A stretch of DNA of 64,000 nucleotides, from assembly GCA_023653625.1 (NCBI GenBank), contig CM042902.1:806001-870000 (forward strand). Reading direction: 5' to 3'. The position numbers and the translations under genes are program-made. This stretch comes from Triadica sebifera (lineage: Eukaryota; Streptophyta; Magnoliopsida; Malpighiales; Euphorbiaceae). Shown piece after piece: positions 13,201-25,437 of the stretch (position 1 is its first letter; each line of letters opens with the position of its first letter). Below the pieces are notes generated by a model that worked only from the letters and a program-made list of their open reading frames with translations, did no database searches and was not told the DNA's origin.

Positions 13201-16200
13201 GCCAAACTCTAAAATTTTGGAAATTAAATTGTCAAGCTGGCTGAATAAACTTCAAATTAAAAATATTTTAAAGATATTAAATATAGTTACCTTTCTGGAT
13301 TTATATACATCCTTAAACTTCTAATATGCTAATTAAAAATGTCAGATGTATGACATGAAAAGTACATTAGTACCCCACAAAGCTTGCAGCATACCATTTT
13401 AAACCAACAACATGAGAATTGCTGCAATTGAAAAGAAGAGGATGACAACAATAACAATGATAGCATATCTGGAAATTTTAATTGACATGAAAAGAATCCA
13501 TCTTTGGTAAGTCAATACCTGTTGCAAATCTAGGCCTGTTTGAGTCACCAGTCTTCCGGTTTTCAGCATGTTCTCCACAGCTAAACTTATTGTTGTTGAA
13601 GGGCTTTTATCCATGACCTTCTTGACATCTGACACTGCATTTTCTCAGGCAACAAAAATGACAATCAGTATGTGAACAAATTTTAATTATTTAGAGAATA
13701 TCCCAAATATATACATAAAATCAGCTGCCTAGCAAATTCTAGCAAGATGCAGATAAAGTTAACTAATCAGATATGCAGCATAATATCAGGTCCAGTTAGT
13801 TGAAACAGATACAGGAACATATCCAGTATCTCTAAATTTCAAATCTATATGATATGTGGAATCTCTCCATGCAATTTGGCAATTGCCTTACCTGCCCAAA
13901 TTAAAGAAAATATTCCTATGAGAACTGAGCAAAAATTGAAGTATTAACCCATCTGCACCTCCTACCCATTCTCAATTAAAACTGCCCAGGACTCTAGACC
14001 TGATCAAATGACACTTGGGGCCTATAATCTTGTCCAAGCTAACCCAAACAGAAAATATGTAGTTTTTAGAGGAATACTAGATATCTTCTCTTTTACCTTC
14101 TCCATCCTACAAATGTTACTTTTAATTGTGTGCCTTTTAATATTAAACATAGGGGTATGCGTCATTCAAAGGAAGAAGAAGGTAATAGAGAAGGTAGATA
14201 GCATTCCTTTTTTTAGGTGTAATTTTTTCATTCGGGTCTGTTCTTAAGGTAAACTCATGCTGAAGCCTGCCAAGAAATGAATCGGGTGTAGTTGAGTTTG
14301 GATGGCACGTATAGAAAAAAGATGCAAGTCCAAGCCTTGTTATTTTTGTAGATGGGTACCCAGGCCTGTGAAGATCTATCTGGGACATCCCCACACTTTA
14401 ATATGCCAAATCAAACAAGTTCCTTAATCCAATCAAAATGCAAAAACCAGTATGCATTTACTTCAACGTTGACACTGAAAAGTGTTCACTGATTAAGTTT
14501 TTGTCCAGTTGGATATTATCAATGATCCAATTTCTCCCTCCTATTTCCCAAAAATGCTGAGGGTGCTACAGCAATAGCACCTCAATTAACAGCTAGAAAT
14601 GTCTTGCACTCCTTAAACTACCAAAAGAAGAGAATATTTGTTACACTTTCAAATAAGATAGAGAGAAAACACCACAAGATAGGAAGAGCAGAGTGAGCAG
14701 GAGACAGACCTAGCTGCTGTAAAGGCAAAATATGTAAGAATATATACCTGACAAAAAATTGAAATTGTTATTTTTTACAAGCTCCTCTTGAATAGCCTTC
14801 TTGGCCTTACGGAGCCACTCTTCTAGTTTCTCCTACAACCAACAAAGAACTATATTATGGAAAGTACAAATCATAAGTCAAAATCATTATGATCAGAAGC
14901 ATTTTCCAACGTGACAGGAGAACATAATTATGCAGAAAGTAACCGAGAAAAGCACAGCATTCTGGTCAAGACATTTGAATTTCAACACTATTATCTGCTT
15001 CCTTCTGATATTCTACAGCAAAATTATATGTTTGTTGACAACTGAAAACCTTATGCACAGCTGAGAAGCTTTCAACATGAGTTTGTAATAATTAGAAAGT
15101 AACCGAGAAAAAGCACCGGATCTAATCCAGCAATCTGAAATTCAACTGATTTCTTCTGATTTTCTACAGCAAATTTCATGTTTCCTGCACGATAAAACTT
15201 TATGCACGGATGAGGAGAAACAGCCACCTCCTCATTTTATCTCATCAGTGTTAATAATCAGCTGACCTTCCGATCAAGATTTATACTATTTGATGAACAA
15301 AATATTACCTAAAATATTTTTTCCATAGATGTGAAGAATCCAACCCTGACTCACTGACATTCAAATAAAATATATTACAAAAATTTAAAGAAGCAATTTA
15401 AGTTCATCCATTGCATAGCTTTCCCCTGTGCTCTTTGCAAAGAGGCAGTTTCCATGACGTACTCGTGAAAAAGCAACCAAAACATTCAACCAGCATTCAC
15501 CCTCATAAATTATGGATACAAGGCTACATTAAAATATAAAGTTGAATAACTAGAAAATAGATAAAAAAAAAAAAAGAGCATCCTTCAACAAAACAATATT
15601 GTATTTATAAGAACATTACAGGTATTTCAAATTCAATATTAATCAAATCTTTGAGTGGCATTTACAAATTTCACATTTATTTACGAACTTAATCAATCCC
15701 AAAAGTAATTCAATAAACTGTAGTAATTTAAACTGCAAATTATATTTCAGATACCCCAATCTAAATGATACCTAAAAGCAAAACAAAGACATTATGACTT
15801 CAGAAGAATATGCTCAAACAGTTAATCCATGAAACATAAATTTTCTAAATCAATTCATATAAAGAATTTTTTCAAGAGATTTTGATTTCTAATTTTCTAC
15901 CTTGAGATAAATGGTAATAAGGTGCCCAGGGAGTAGGACTTCTTGATTTTGCAAGAAATCTGGGTTGTCTGGCACAGAAGTTTGGTCTACAAGGGAGAAA
16001 AGTTTCTGCAACATGAAGCTAAAGAATACCAAAGTCAAATACAGATTTTAACGTGAGAACCAACATAAGATCTTTAATCGAGGAAGGAACTATATGTTTT
16101 TTTTAAAGTGAAATTAGAAATATTCCTCAATTTTAACTGGAGCAAATCAATTAGATAGAAAGAGAGAAAGGTTTGTAGCCAACATTAGCAGATTGAACTT

Positions 16201-19200
16201 GTCATCATAATTACTAAGATGAACAAATATGTAGTCTTTTAGAACTGCATGAGCCACCTGCACAGAAAATAAAATAAAAGAAATAGTTACCAAAAACGAA
16301 TCCTTTTCTTTCTGCTTTCTAAAACAATTGAAAAAAATGGGATTCTAGACAAGTAAATTTTAACTTACATTAGAGAAACTTTCTTTCTCAAGCCCATCCA
16401 TAACAGGCCGGAAGTGTTCCCCTGTGCATAGAACATAAGTAACACAAGTCACAAATTAAGCAACACAAAAATGAGGATAAAGGTAACAACCTGGCACAAA
16501 CCAATATGTCGCAGACATTCGCCCTGAGTGAAAAGAGATAAGTCCCTCACTTCATCAAGTATAATCTTTACCCTTTCACCCACAAGCTGAGAACCAACAG
16601 CTCCCTTTGCATTTTCATATTTCTCATCATAGCAACATGTCAACTTTGCATGAATTTCACGGTCTGAAGTCTCAGCAAGTGCCTGTTAACAAAAGTCATG
16701 AGGTAATACAATAAGCATTAAAGAGGGGAAGAGGCACTGAGGCATCCGCCTCTCAGTGGAACAAAATATATGGAAATTAACTGATAATTCTGTGAAGCAT
16801 TGTGACTCAAAAACTTAAAATATGTCAGCATCCGACCAAATTTATTGACAGGAGATGCTGACTACTAATTTAAATTTTAAGTTCCTATTTCCATTCTTTT
16901 CTGCCCCATTTTTCAGAAATGGTGAATGACCATTCTGGCAGAACTTTTCTATGTTTTAGGTTGATGATAAAAAATTTATTTGCACAGGATGTTGCTTATC
17001 AAGCAATGGAGTACAAGAAATAATACCAACACCACATGTTGAAATGAAATAATATGGAAACCATGTAGCACCAGTACAATCATTACATATTGGTATGAAA
17101 AGAAATATGTAGAAGAAAAGGTTTTTTTTATACAACAAAGACATTTTTCATATGCACCAGCAATATTATTATTAGTATTCAACAATTAATGCTCCAAGGT
17201 GAGTAAAAAAACACAAATATATATTTGAAAGAATAATTTACAACATGACACCTTCAGGATGATGCCAACAGGAAGCAAGTACTCCCTTCCTTGTATCCTG
17301 CGAGAACAAATTGAAAAAGCTAATTACAATTTGGTTTCACTTTGAAGTTTAAAAAAGCTTGATTAGAAGCAGAGCTTGAGTGACTTACCAAAATCCGAGT
17401 CTTGCACTTCCACTACGAAGGTAATACAATTTAATTGTTACTGAAGATTGGTCTGTTAATGAAGATTGGTATTCTCTTACACATCTGGAAGGGGAATTGA
17501 AATGTAGCTAGATAAGAATGGTCTTATAGCTGAGGTAGTTAAATGACAGCACATTATAGAGCATATATATACATTAACATGAAATCCAAGCTACCAAAAA
17601 TCAACTGATGGTCTTCACAAAAATTACAAAAATCAGTTGTTAAATGAGAATTAGATATTAAGGGTCTTCAAGCATGTTTTGATCAACTCTTTGAGGATAA
17701 GACTAATCAACAAAAATGTATTGTATATTTGTTTGTAGGATCAAGAATGAGCAAAAAGAATTAACATCAACAAGAGAACAGAAAGTCACTGAAAGTATGG
17801 ACCTTATAACAACAGCTTTATCTGTGTATCCCTCCCGCCGATCACGAAATGAACCCCGTACCATACTCATTGGCTGAAATATGAAATACATTCAAGTTTG
17901 CAACGTATAAAATCAGAAAATCGAAGAGAGAGAATATGGTATGCCCATGATGTTACTTTATTTCATGTCCACATGACAATCCACAACTCAAAGCAAGATA
18001 ATTTTGTCAGGCTCATTATGGTATTCTAGACACGTATATCATATCTCACTTTTCTTTATATTATTGACTATGTATTTGCATAAGGTGCATGTCTGAAAGC
18101 CCTTACTATCTGCAAAATTTAGCCTCTCTCCTATCAGTAAAAGCACAATCCGAAAGTTCATACTTACATAGTTCCGCTTTGGCATTATCAAAAGTCGAAC
18201 AACTCTCTCAAGCCCGTTCAAAATGAAGTAGCTATTTCACAAAAGGAAAAAAAATTAATAAATTAAAAATTAATGAAAAGCATGTGAGGATAATTTAAGG
18301 TAACAAAAAGGAAAGCATATATGGTTCTCTTTATCAGGAGATAAATGATAAACTTCATCTTCTTATCTTTATTTCATCTGTGTATTCTCTATCTAGGCCA
18401 TATCCTTTCGTGTTTATCTCTATTTGTTTGTTGTAACTACTCTAGGATGGGCAAATATATACTCTTGTATCACTCTAAATCAATAAATACAACTCAAATG
18501 TTTTCATGGTATCAGATCAGAGCCAATAACCATGGCTACTGAGTCATCCAATTCCTCCTCCTCTTCTCCCTCTCTGTCTTCATCGTCTCCCTCTATCACC
18601 TCTCAAACTGCACCTACCATACCAAACACCATCACCTCCTCCACTACAATCGCACACTCATTTGCCATTTAACCCAAATTCACAAACTATCTAGCATGGA
18701 AAACACAATTTCTTCCTCTCCTAAACTACCAAAATTTAATGCACCTAGTTGATGGATCCACACCACCTCCACCCACAGAAATTCAAACCAAAACTAATTC
18801 TGCTATCTATATTCCAAATTCTGCCTACAATGAATGGTTTAGGAAAGATCAAATGCTAATGTCTTGGCTCATTTCCTCTTCATCAAAATAAGCTTTCTCT
18901 TACGGCATTGGTTTGACCTCTTCAACTCAAGTCTGGAATGCTTTAGTAAATGCCTTTTGTTCAATCTCTCAAAACTGACAACTCCAATTGCACATCGATC
19001 TACAAGAATTGAACAAAAATGATCTGACTGTATATTCTTGTCCTCTTCAAGGATCATCGACAACTGGCTCAAGTAGTTTTTTTGGTTATCTTCTACTGTG
19101 GTTTTTGTAGCCTGCCCAACTCGACCAGTAGTTGGTTCCCATTTTTTTAATTGAACCAGCCAGTGTAATCCAATTTTCAAAACAACAATTTTGCATAAGC

Positions 19201-22200
19201 ATCGAGCTTTTACATGTACAAATGTGGCATAGTTAATTTTAAAGTTTTACATGTTTGTGATCCATACAAAGTCACTGGAGTTTTAAAATAATATTAAGCA
19301 ATTACATGTAGTTTCCTTTTCAAATACATAAATGTATTATCTGATGCTTTACACAACCACAGTTCACAAACATTTTCTGGTCAGATAACCCACAGATTTC
19401 TCCTAATCAATTTCACAACTAAATATTAAGGTGCATGTCTATTGAACTTCAGTTATGCAAAAAAATCAATCACTGTGATGTAAAAATTAAAGCAGTGAAT
19501 ACTGAATATTCTAGAACTTGTATGATATTGGGCATCTGCTTTTTCATTTCAGTATACACTTTAAAATACAGGTACTATCTTTCAGTTATCCTTTATATTT
19601 GTTGTCTTCCTATGCCACTCTGGTACAGTTTGCATTCACTGCTTGCAACAAATGCCAATGTAATACAAACATAGGATTGTGTGTCAAAAGATGTAAGAAG
19701 AAAGGCATAATGGACATATCCATAGAATAAGATCTCAATACCAATATCCCAATTACACATAGAAGGAAAAAAAATAACAACTCACCCGCCCATCTCTGCT
19801 GACTCTTCCTTAAGGGACACGAGTAGTTGGGAATCAGCACCGTACAAATGACAAAGTCTTGACTGCATTGACCACATTAATACCCAAACAGCCAAAAATA
19901 ATAAGACTTCTACAACAACAGGGACATTAATTGCTCAAAAAATATTATCTGTTGCTTATCTACATCAATAACGATTAACAGCTTATAACAATTTTCAGTT
20001 TTTTCCATTAGTTGCATGAAACCTACCCAAAATAATAAAGATGATTTGAATATCAAGCACGCATTTTTTAATTATGTAATATTACTGCCAGCTACATGAT
20101 AATGATATAGTCTCATATGAAATCAAGTGATGCTACAGACACCAGTAAGATGACTAACAGTCTTTCCATAATTCAAACACAGCAAACCATCACCAGCAAG
20201 ATGACTGTCAAAGCATTAACAGTCTTTTCATAATTCAAACACAGTAAAACATAATGCAATTGTACAAAAACTAGCAAAATTGCATCAAGTATATTTGAGG
20301 AGTTGTAAGAAATGTGAAAAAACAAAGAGTGAAAAAAAAAGAAGAAAAAGAAATAGAAGAAGTGAAGAACAAGAAGAAAGAAAATCACAGCAATTCATAA
20401 AGTACTGCATGCTTAAAGCACATAAACAGGTAAAAACATGGAGACTGCTTAAACAGGCAAGTGAAAGTACACTTAGCTATAGTGTCAAATATTCATCTTC
20501 GGCATTTCCTACGAGAATGGAAAGATTTAGACTTACTTGCAGTTGAGCTCGAATTCAATGCCTCAGTATATCAGGCCACCGAATTCCTGAAGCTCACTAC
20601 AGGAAAGACAGCAAAAACTTAACTCCTACTGTTGACCAATTGACATCATAGAAGATCAAGGTGAAGCTTCTAATTCTGGAGTAAGACAAAATGTTTCCCT
20701 ATTGGCTTTGTGGCAGTGAAGGACGAAACTGACCACTGACACAAATGTACAAAAATAGTATTTAAATACATAAAAAAGATCAATCTAGCATGCATACATT
20801 CAACAATATCTGAATAATCTTCATTAAGCCTTTGATTAGCAGACAACAACACAGGTTCCAAGTCTTAACACAGAATATTTCTGCCTTTGCACTTGTTTCT
20901 CATTGATATAGACTTAGCATAACAATTTCGTGCAGAAACTGCTAAACAAATTCAAAAACGCTATTCTTACTATGTTTATCACCACTTTACGTCTTTGAAT
21001 CTTCAGCAGCATGATATCCCCTCAGCATAAGTATTTCCAAACCAAAGCCCCTCCCATTTCCAAGCTTAGGATGTCTTGTTCAAAAAATCCAAAAAAAAAA
21101 TTTGGATTTTCGTGTCGTAAGAAAAAAAATGAATTGGGGAAGAAGAATTTTTTTTATTGAATGTTTTTGTTCTTATAAAAATTATATTCTAATTATAATT
21201 AGAATATAAATATATAAATTAGAACAGAAATAAATATATAATTATAATTTATAATATATAAATTCGAAAGCACTACATGTAAAATATATCAACCATTTTC
21301 TTCTGATTACCTTCCATAACCTGAACTTTTAGAGATCCCAACACCTCACTTCCAAACAATTTGTCAGCGGTAGCCACTTAATTAAAACATCACCACCAAT
21401 TCACAACCACTTCCATTTTCCAAGCGTTATGCTTTAATAGTATGACATCAATTTTCAGGTATAAAGTCACCATTCAACTAACAGCCAATAGATCAAATCA
21501 TAAGTCTCCCATGCATGTAGTTGGTTCAATTATGAGCCATAATCACTCTCCAAGTAACACAACTTACCCCCCCCCCCCCCCCACCCCAACCCAAAAAAAA
21601 AAATATAACAAATTTCTCTCTAGAGGCTAAGAGTTCAAATTCAAGTAAGGCACTACCAAATGCTTTTAAAACCGGAGGAGAAGCAAGTATATAGAAATTA
21701 ATAGACACCACTAAAACAACAAAAAATAAAATTAATCCTCAAAATGCATAGCTTCAGAAAAAAATGTAGAAACTAATTAAAAGAATACCAACCTTTAACA
21801 TTATAGGAAACTGACCAAAATTATTCTTCTCTCTTATCACCGCTTTTCCATGATACTCGAAGCAAACATCAGCCTCGAACTTTCCTGTATATGAAATCTT
21901 TGCTTGTCGACACTGTTTCAGCCAAAAAAATGTTGAATTTCATCCAATTATAACATAAACTAATATAGAGACAGAATACAAGTGTGTGAAAAAAAACTTA
22001 CTTCAAAAGGAAGTAAACGTTTGTGCTTCGTTCTCGAACTTTCCTTTACAGGCTCGCAAATTCTAGGATTACTTAAGTGCAGTAGATATCAGTCAAGAAA
22101 ACAAATTAAAGAACCCACTGAGAAAGAAAAAAAAGGACAAATATAGAATGAAATAAATATAAAAAGGATATGTTTTAAACTGGTATTGGTGAAGGAGTCG

Positions 22201-22349
22201 TGGATTTTGACAGGCTTGATATTTTCCAACATAATTTCCAGCCCTCGTTCTACCATGTAATCAAACGAGTCTATATGATGGCTGGCCAGCTCTTGCAACT
22301 CCCTGTAGTCCCCCATTGCCGCGCCTGATTTTTCCCTCTTTTCCGCCAT
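7210..22349 (-). CDS. NRPA2: RNA polymerase I second-largest subunit (RPA2/A135), 27 exons, 1180 residues
   Basis: Catalytic-core subunit of RNA polymerase I, which makes the large rRNA precursor in the nucleolus. Exons, descending: 22349-22172, 22081-22002, 21912-21793, 19862-19786, 18231-18168, 17873-17803, 17484-17389, 17297-17252, 16682-16502, 16421-16369, 16257-16184, 16018-15901, 14832-14748, 13634-13519, 12780-12653, 12568-12489, 11916-11675, 11588-11424, 11281-11117, 11017-10943, 10022-9919, 9849-9774, 9421-9293, 9185-9045, 8536-8324, 8175-7918, 7617-7210. They sum to exactly 1181 codons including TGA. Landmarks: GGYFILNGLERV (protrusion), CPVHTPDGEPCG (about 503-513, fork), DAMILNKSS, GDKFSSRHGQKG (about 900-911, hybrid-binding), RGGGIRFGEMERD. 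A C-terminal C4 zinc site has Cys about 1104, 1107, 1140 and 1143. The ending ETVAMPYVFRYLAAELAAMNI is the Pol I form; Pol II and III differ here. All introns are GT-AG except intron 1. The gene appears intact. Confidence 0.96.
14930..15218. repeat. Diverged tandem repeat of about 150 bases in NRPA2 intron 13
   Basis: Two units starting near 14930 and 15091 share agaaagtaaccgagaaa, a tttcttctgat-like block, ttctacagcaaa and a tatgcac block at similar spacing. They differ by many substitutions and small indels, so the duplication is old. Confidence 0.6.
18330..19075 (+). mobile_element. Truncated Ty1/copia fragment (LTR end, primer site, decayed gag) in NRPA2 intron 4
   Basis: The segment ending ...caaatgttttca at about 18506 looks like a copia 3' LTR end. 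It is followed directly by tggtatcag, with a partial repeat of the primer-binding motif (atcagagcc), complementary to initiator tRNA-Met. A gag frame opens at 18532 with a Ser-rich N-terminus, then KFTNYLAWKTQFLPLLNYQNL, LVDGSTPPP, YNEWFRKDQMLMSWLIS and SSTQVWNALVNAF. This is the order of copia Gag (UBN2 type). In-frame stops fall at about 18670, 18889 and 18975. No protease, integrase or RT follows. The left LTR border could not be fixed, and it lies opposite to the host gene. Confidence 0.8.
20157..20249. repeat. Short direct repeat, about 30-base units 61-62 bases apart, in NRPA2 intron 3
   Basis: aacagtctttccataattca recurs as aacagtcttttcataattca with the following caaacacag, 61-62 bases downstream. 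Confidence 0.6.
21567..21582. repeat. Poly-C tract in NRPA2 intron 3
   Basis: A run of about 16 C, followed after one A by CCCC and AACCC, inside the 1.9-kb intron between exons 3 and 4. It is a homopolymer only. Confidence 0.9.
22082..22171 (-). other. Probable U12-type AT-AC intron (intron 1 of NRPA2, 90 bases)
   Basis: On the minus strand exon 1 ends ...TTTAAAAC and the intron begins ATATCCTTTTT, matching the U12 AT-AC donor consensus ATATCCTT exactly. The intron ends ATCTAC. TTTCTTGAC (22100-22092) is one mismatch from the U12 branch consensus TTCCTTRAC, and its branch A (22093) is 11 bases from the 3' end. The splice gives LK-LHLSNPRICEP in phase, and the whole gene then sums to a multiple of three. 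The nearby GT at 22180-22179 has no phase-compatible AG acceptor before exon 2. Confidence 0.85.
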
Positions 22350-25300
22350 TAGGGTTCTCTTATGAGGGGTAAGTTGGTTGAGAGTGAGACCTCACAATGC
22401 ACTTCAAAGCCCGCCTTTTTACCAGTATATAGAGGAGGAATTCAACAAAAAGGTTATTCCTTCCAGGAGGGGTTTTAGGGTTTTAGGAGATGGGCGACAG
22501 CATATAAATTGTTTTAAATTGGACTGGGCTATAACTGGGTTATTAGGCCATAACTAGCCCATTAAAGGCCCAATTGAAATAATACGTACTTTCAGGTTCT
22601 GTGGTTCATAATCCTTGTTCGACTTTTTTTTTTTTTTGGCTTCTTCTTTATTATGAGTCTCATTCGTATCTTCATTCTTACATATGAAAAAAAAAAAAAC
22701 TCATCAAAAAATATTTTATTTAAAAAAAAATAATGCAAGCATTCATTACTCATCTATAACTCCAGCAATAAATGATGAAGAATTGCATGAATTTCAATTC
22801 GTATATCAAATCGAATCAAATTCAAATTGGGTAATTTTTTAACATTTACTTTAGGTCTATCTTGAAATGAATCTCTTTAATTAATGTTCGTGTTGCGGGT
22901 CACACTCCTTCGAGAAAAATTAAAACAAAAATACACTTAGGAAAAACAATTGAAAAATGAAAATAAACAATCATTAATTAATATTTTAAAGTAAATAAAA
23001 ATGAAAATTTTAACTTTTTATCGCAATATAATTGAAATTAAATTTATTTGGGAACTATATGTAAATTGCATTATAATTTGTGTAAACTTGACCATTTATT
23101 TTTTAAAAATAATTTTTTCTGAAAAATATTTTATTCAGAAAAATATAATATTTTTCTATATTTACCTCCAACACTAAAAAAATAAAATGATAATTTCTTT
23201 GTTTATATATGATAAATTTGGAAAATAATTTATCGTTATTAAAATGAAAAGTTATTTTTTATTTTTAAAATATTTTTCCATTAATTTTTAAAATATTTTC
23301 ATTTAATTTATTTTACAAAGACATATAAAATATTGGAAAAAAAGAAAATATTTTTTAATATTTTTTTGTTGATTTTAAAAATATTTTCATTTAATTTATT
23401 TTATGAAGATAAATCAAATATTGAAAAATAAAATAAAATATTTTTGAGAAACAGACGAAAATTTTAGTTTTAAAGTTATTGACCAAGAAGTTGAGACATT
23501 GTTTCACTGTGGCATGATCAATTGATTTAGTTTGAATTAACATAACATATTCTCAAAATTTATTGTGTTTTTGTTCTGAATTTCTCGGAATCCAATTTTT
23601 GTAGGCTCAAATTATTATCATTTTTTTCTTTTTACAAATGGCCATTGAATTCTTTGAACAAGTATAATTATGAATTTATATATTACACCTATCAAAAAGG
23701 TAATTTTCACTTATCATCTATAGCATTTTTTTTTATTGTATTGGGATTATTTTTGGCCCATGAAAATTTAGAAATTTCTCAAGTTAAAATGTTTTTATTT
23801 CATCACCCTCTCCTTCTCCTAAATATGTATTTGATAAAATAAAATCATTTTGGCATTGATTTTTCATAAATACTACATAAAAGAGAAAATATAAACAACA
23901 AAATATCTTATTAATAAAAAATTATGTTTGCCATGTAATGCAAAATATCGTTTATTGAATGGAATTTTAGTATTAAAAAATTGTAGTCCTGTGAAAAATT
24001 AAATTCAAAAGTTAATGTTTACATTTGATTTTACAGATTAAAATTTAGATATACTATTATTATTAAGTAAAACAATTCAGAAATAATTTGTAAAAATTAG
24101 TAAAAATGAAAACGGTCAATAAAGCCAACGCAGGGATGAATCCGTCTGCTCCAATTTTTATCATATCCTGTTTTACAAGTAAGCTCCATAAGCATACTAA
24201 TAATTTACTTAAAAAAAACTGTATAAAATATATTTAAATATATAATACAAACTAATTCTATAGTAATTCTATTAAATATTTCAATTTAATATAATAAATA
24301 CAATCATTTATATAAATATAAATATATGTATAACAAAAAAAATAAAAGTGTATCGAGGATAAATTATAATTTACTAATTTTTAAATAAACTGTTAGTTTT
24401 AATATATTTAACAAACAATCGTTTAAATTTTGATTAAATTATATAATATAGTTTTGCGGTACAAACACAAGCTAAAAGAAAAAAATACACAGGTCTCAGC
24501 GCCAACCTCAGACTTGCAGTTAAACCACCCTTCATTTGACACGTGTCCGTTATATTCTGGAAAATTTTACTGTATACCTTTTCTTGGGCCCCACTCTCTA
24601 ATGTTTTATATTTTAATAACTAATGCAGCAGAAAAAAGGTATATTTATTTGTATTTTTCTATTGTTTTTACTCCATAGATGAATATTATTTAACACTGTT
24701 TTAAAAAATATAAATTTTATTATTTAAATTTAGGTGATATATAAAATTTATTATTTAAATCCTACAACTGTATGCAAAATAATTTATATTTCAATGTTAA
24801 ATCCGAAATAGGATATAATTTTTTAATTTGACAATAAATAGAAATATTTTTTCTCCTGATGTTATTTATTAAAATATGGGAATATTGTATTTAGAACAAC
24901 ACCAATATTCAAGATAAGTATATATGTGATCTTAATTTATCTTTTTAAATCTAAAAAAAACAAAATTAATTAGTGATAGCAAAGTTGAAGGAAAGTTTAA
25001 TTAAAAAATAAAACAAATAAATGATTCACATTGAATATATAATTTTTTATTTAAAAATTAAAAAAATATATCAGTTAAAAATGAAAAATAAATAAAATTT
25101 TATTATTATATTGAAAATTTCTAAATTATGTATTTTGGACTTTTTCAACATTATATCAATCTACTCTCTTTAAAATTAATTTTATTTATAAATCAAACCA
25201 ATAATAAAAATATTATATGAATTTATAAAAATACTACTTTCCAAGCTATATTATTATTATTTTATTATTGAATTTAATTCATAAATAAATATAATATAAT

Positions 25301-25395
25301 TCGAATATAGGCAAATGAAAATAAAAATAAAAAAATAAAATTACGAATTTTTTTTAAAAAAAATTCGTAAGGATTTAACGTATAATTTGGAATAT
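22350..25395. other. Divergent intergenic spacer between NRPA2 and the exonuclease gene
   Basis: About 3 kb, very AT-rich. It must contain the NRPA2 promoter (near 22350-22600, less AT-rich) and that of the exonuclease gene (near 25395). The open frames here have no similarity I recognise, and I found no terminal repeats or RNA genes. Confidence 0.55.
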
Positions 25396-25407
25396 TATAA
25401 ATATAAA
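25396..25407 (+). promoter_or_regulatory. Candidate TATA box of the ERI2-like gene
   Basis: TATAAATATAAA lies about 35-40 bases upstream of a CT-rich 5' leader, a usual plant arrangement. The duplicated block begins at 25438, just downstream, so the second copy has no counterpart of this box. Confidence 0.5.
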
Positions 25408-25437
25408 ACTACAAAAAGTAGCTTCCTATATGTACAA

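Noticed and set aside
22002..22062. Conventional AG acceptor at 22064-22063 for NRPA2 exon 2
   Set aside because: It is out of phase with the only nearby GT donor. The AT-AC solution matches donor, branch site and phase together.
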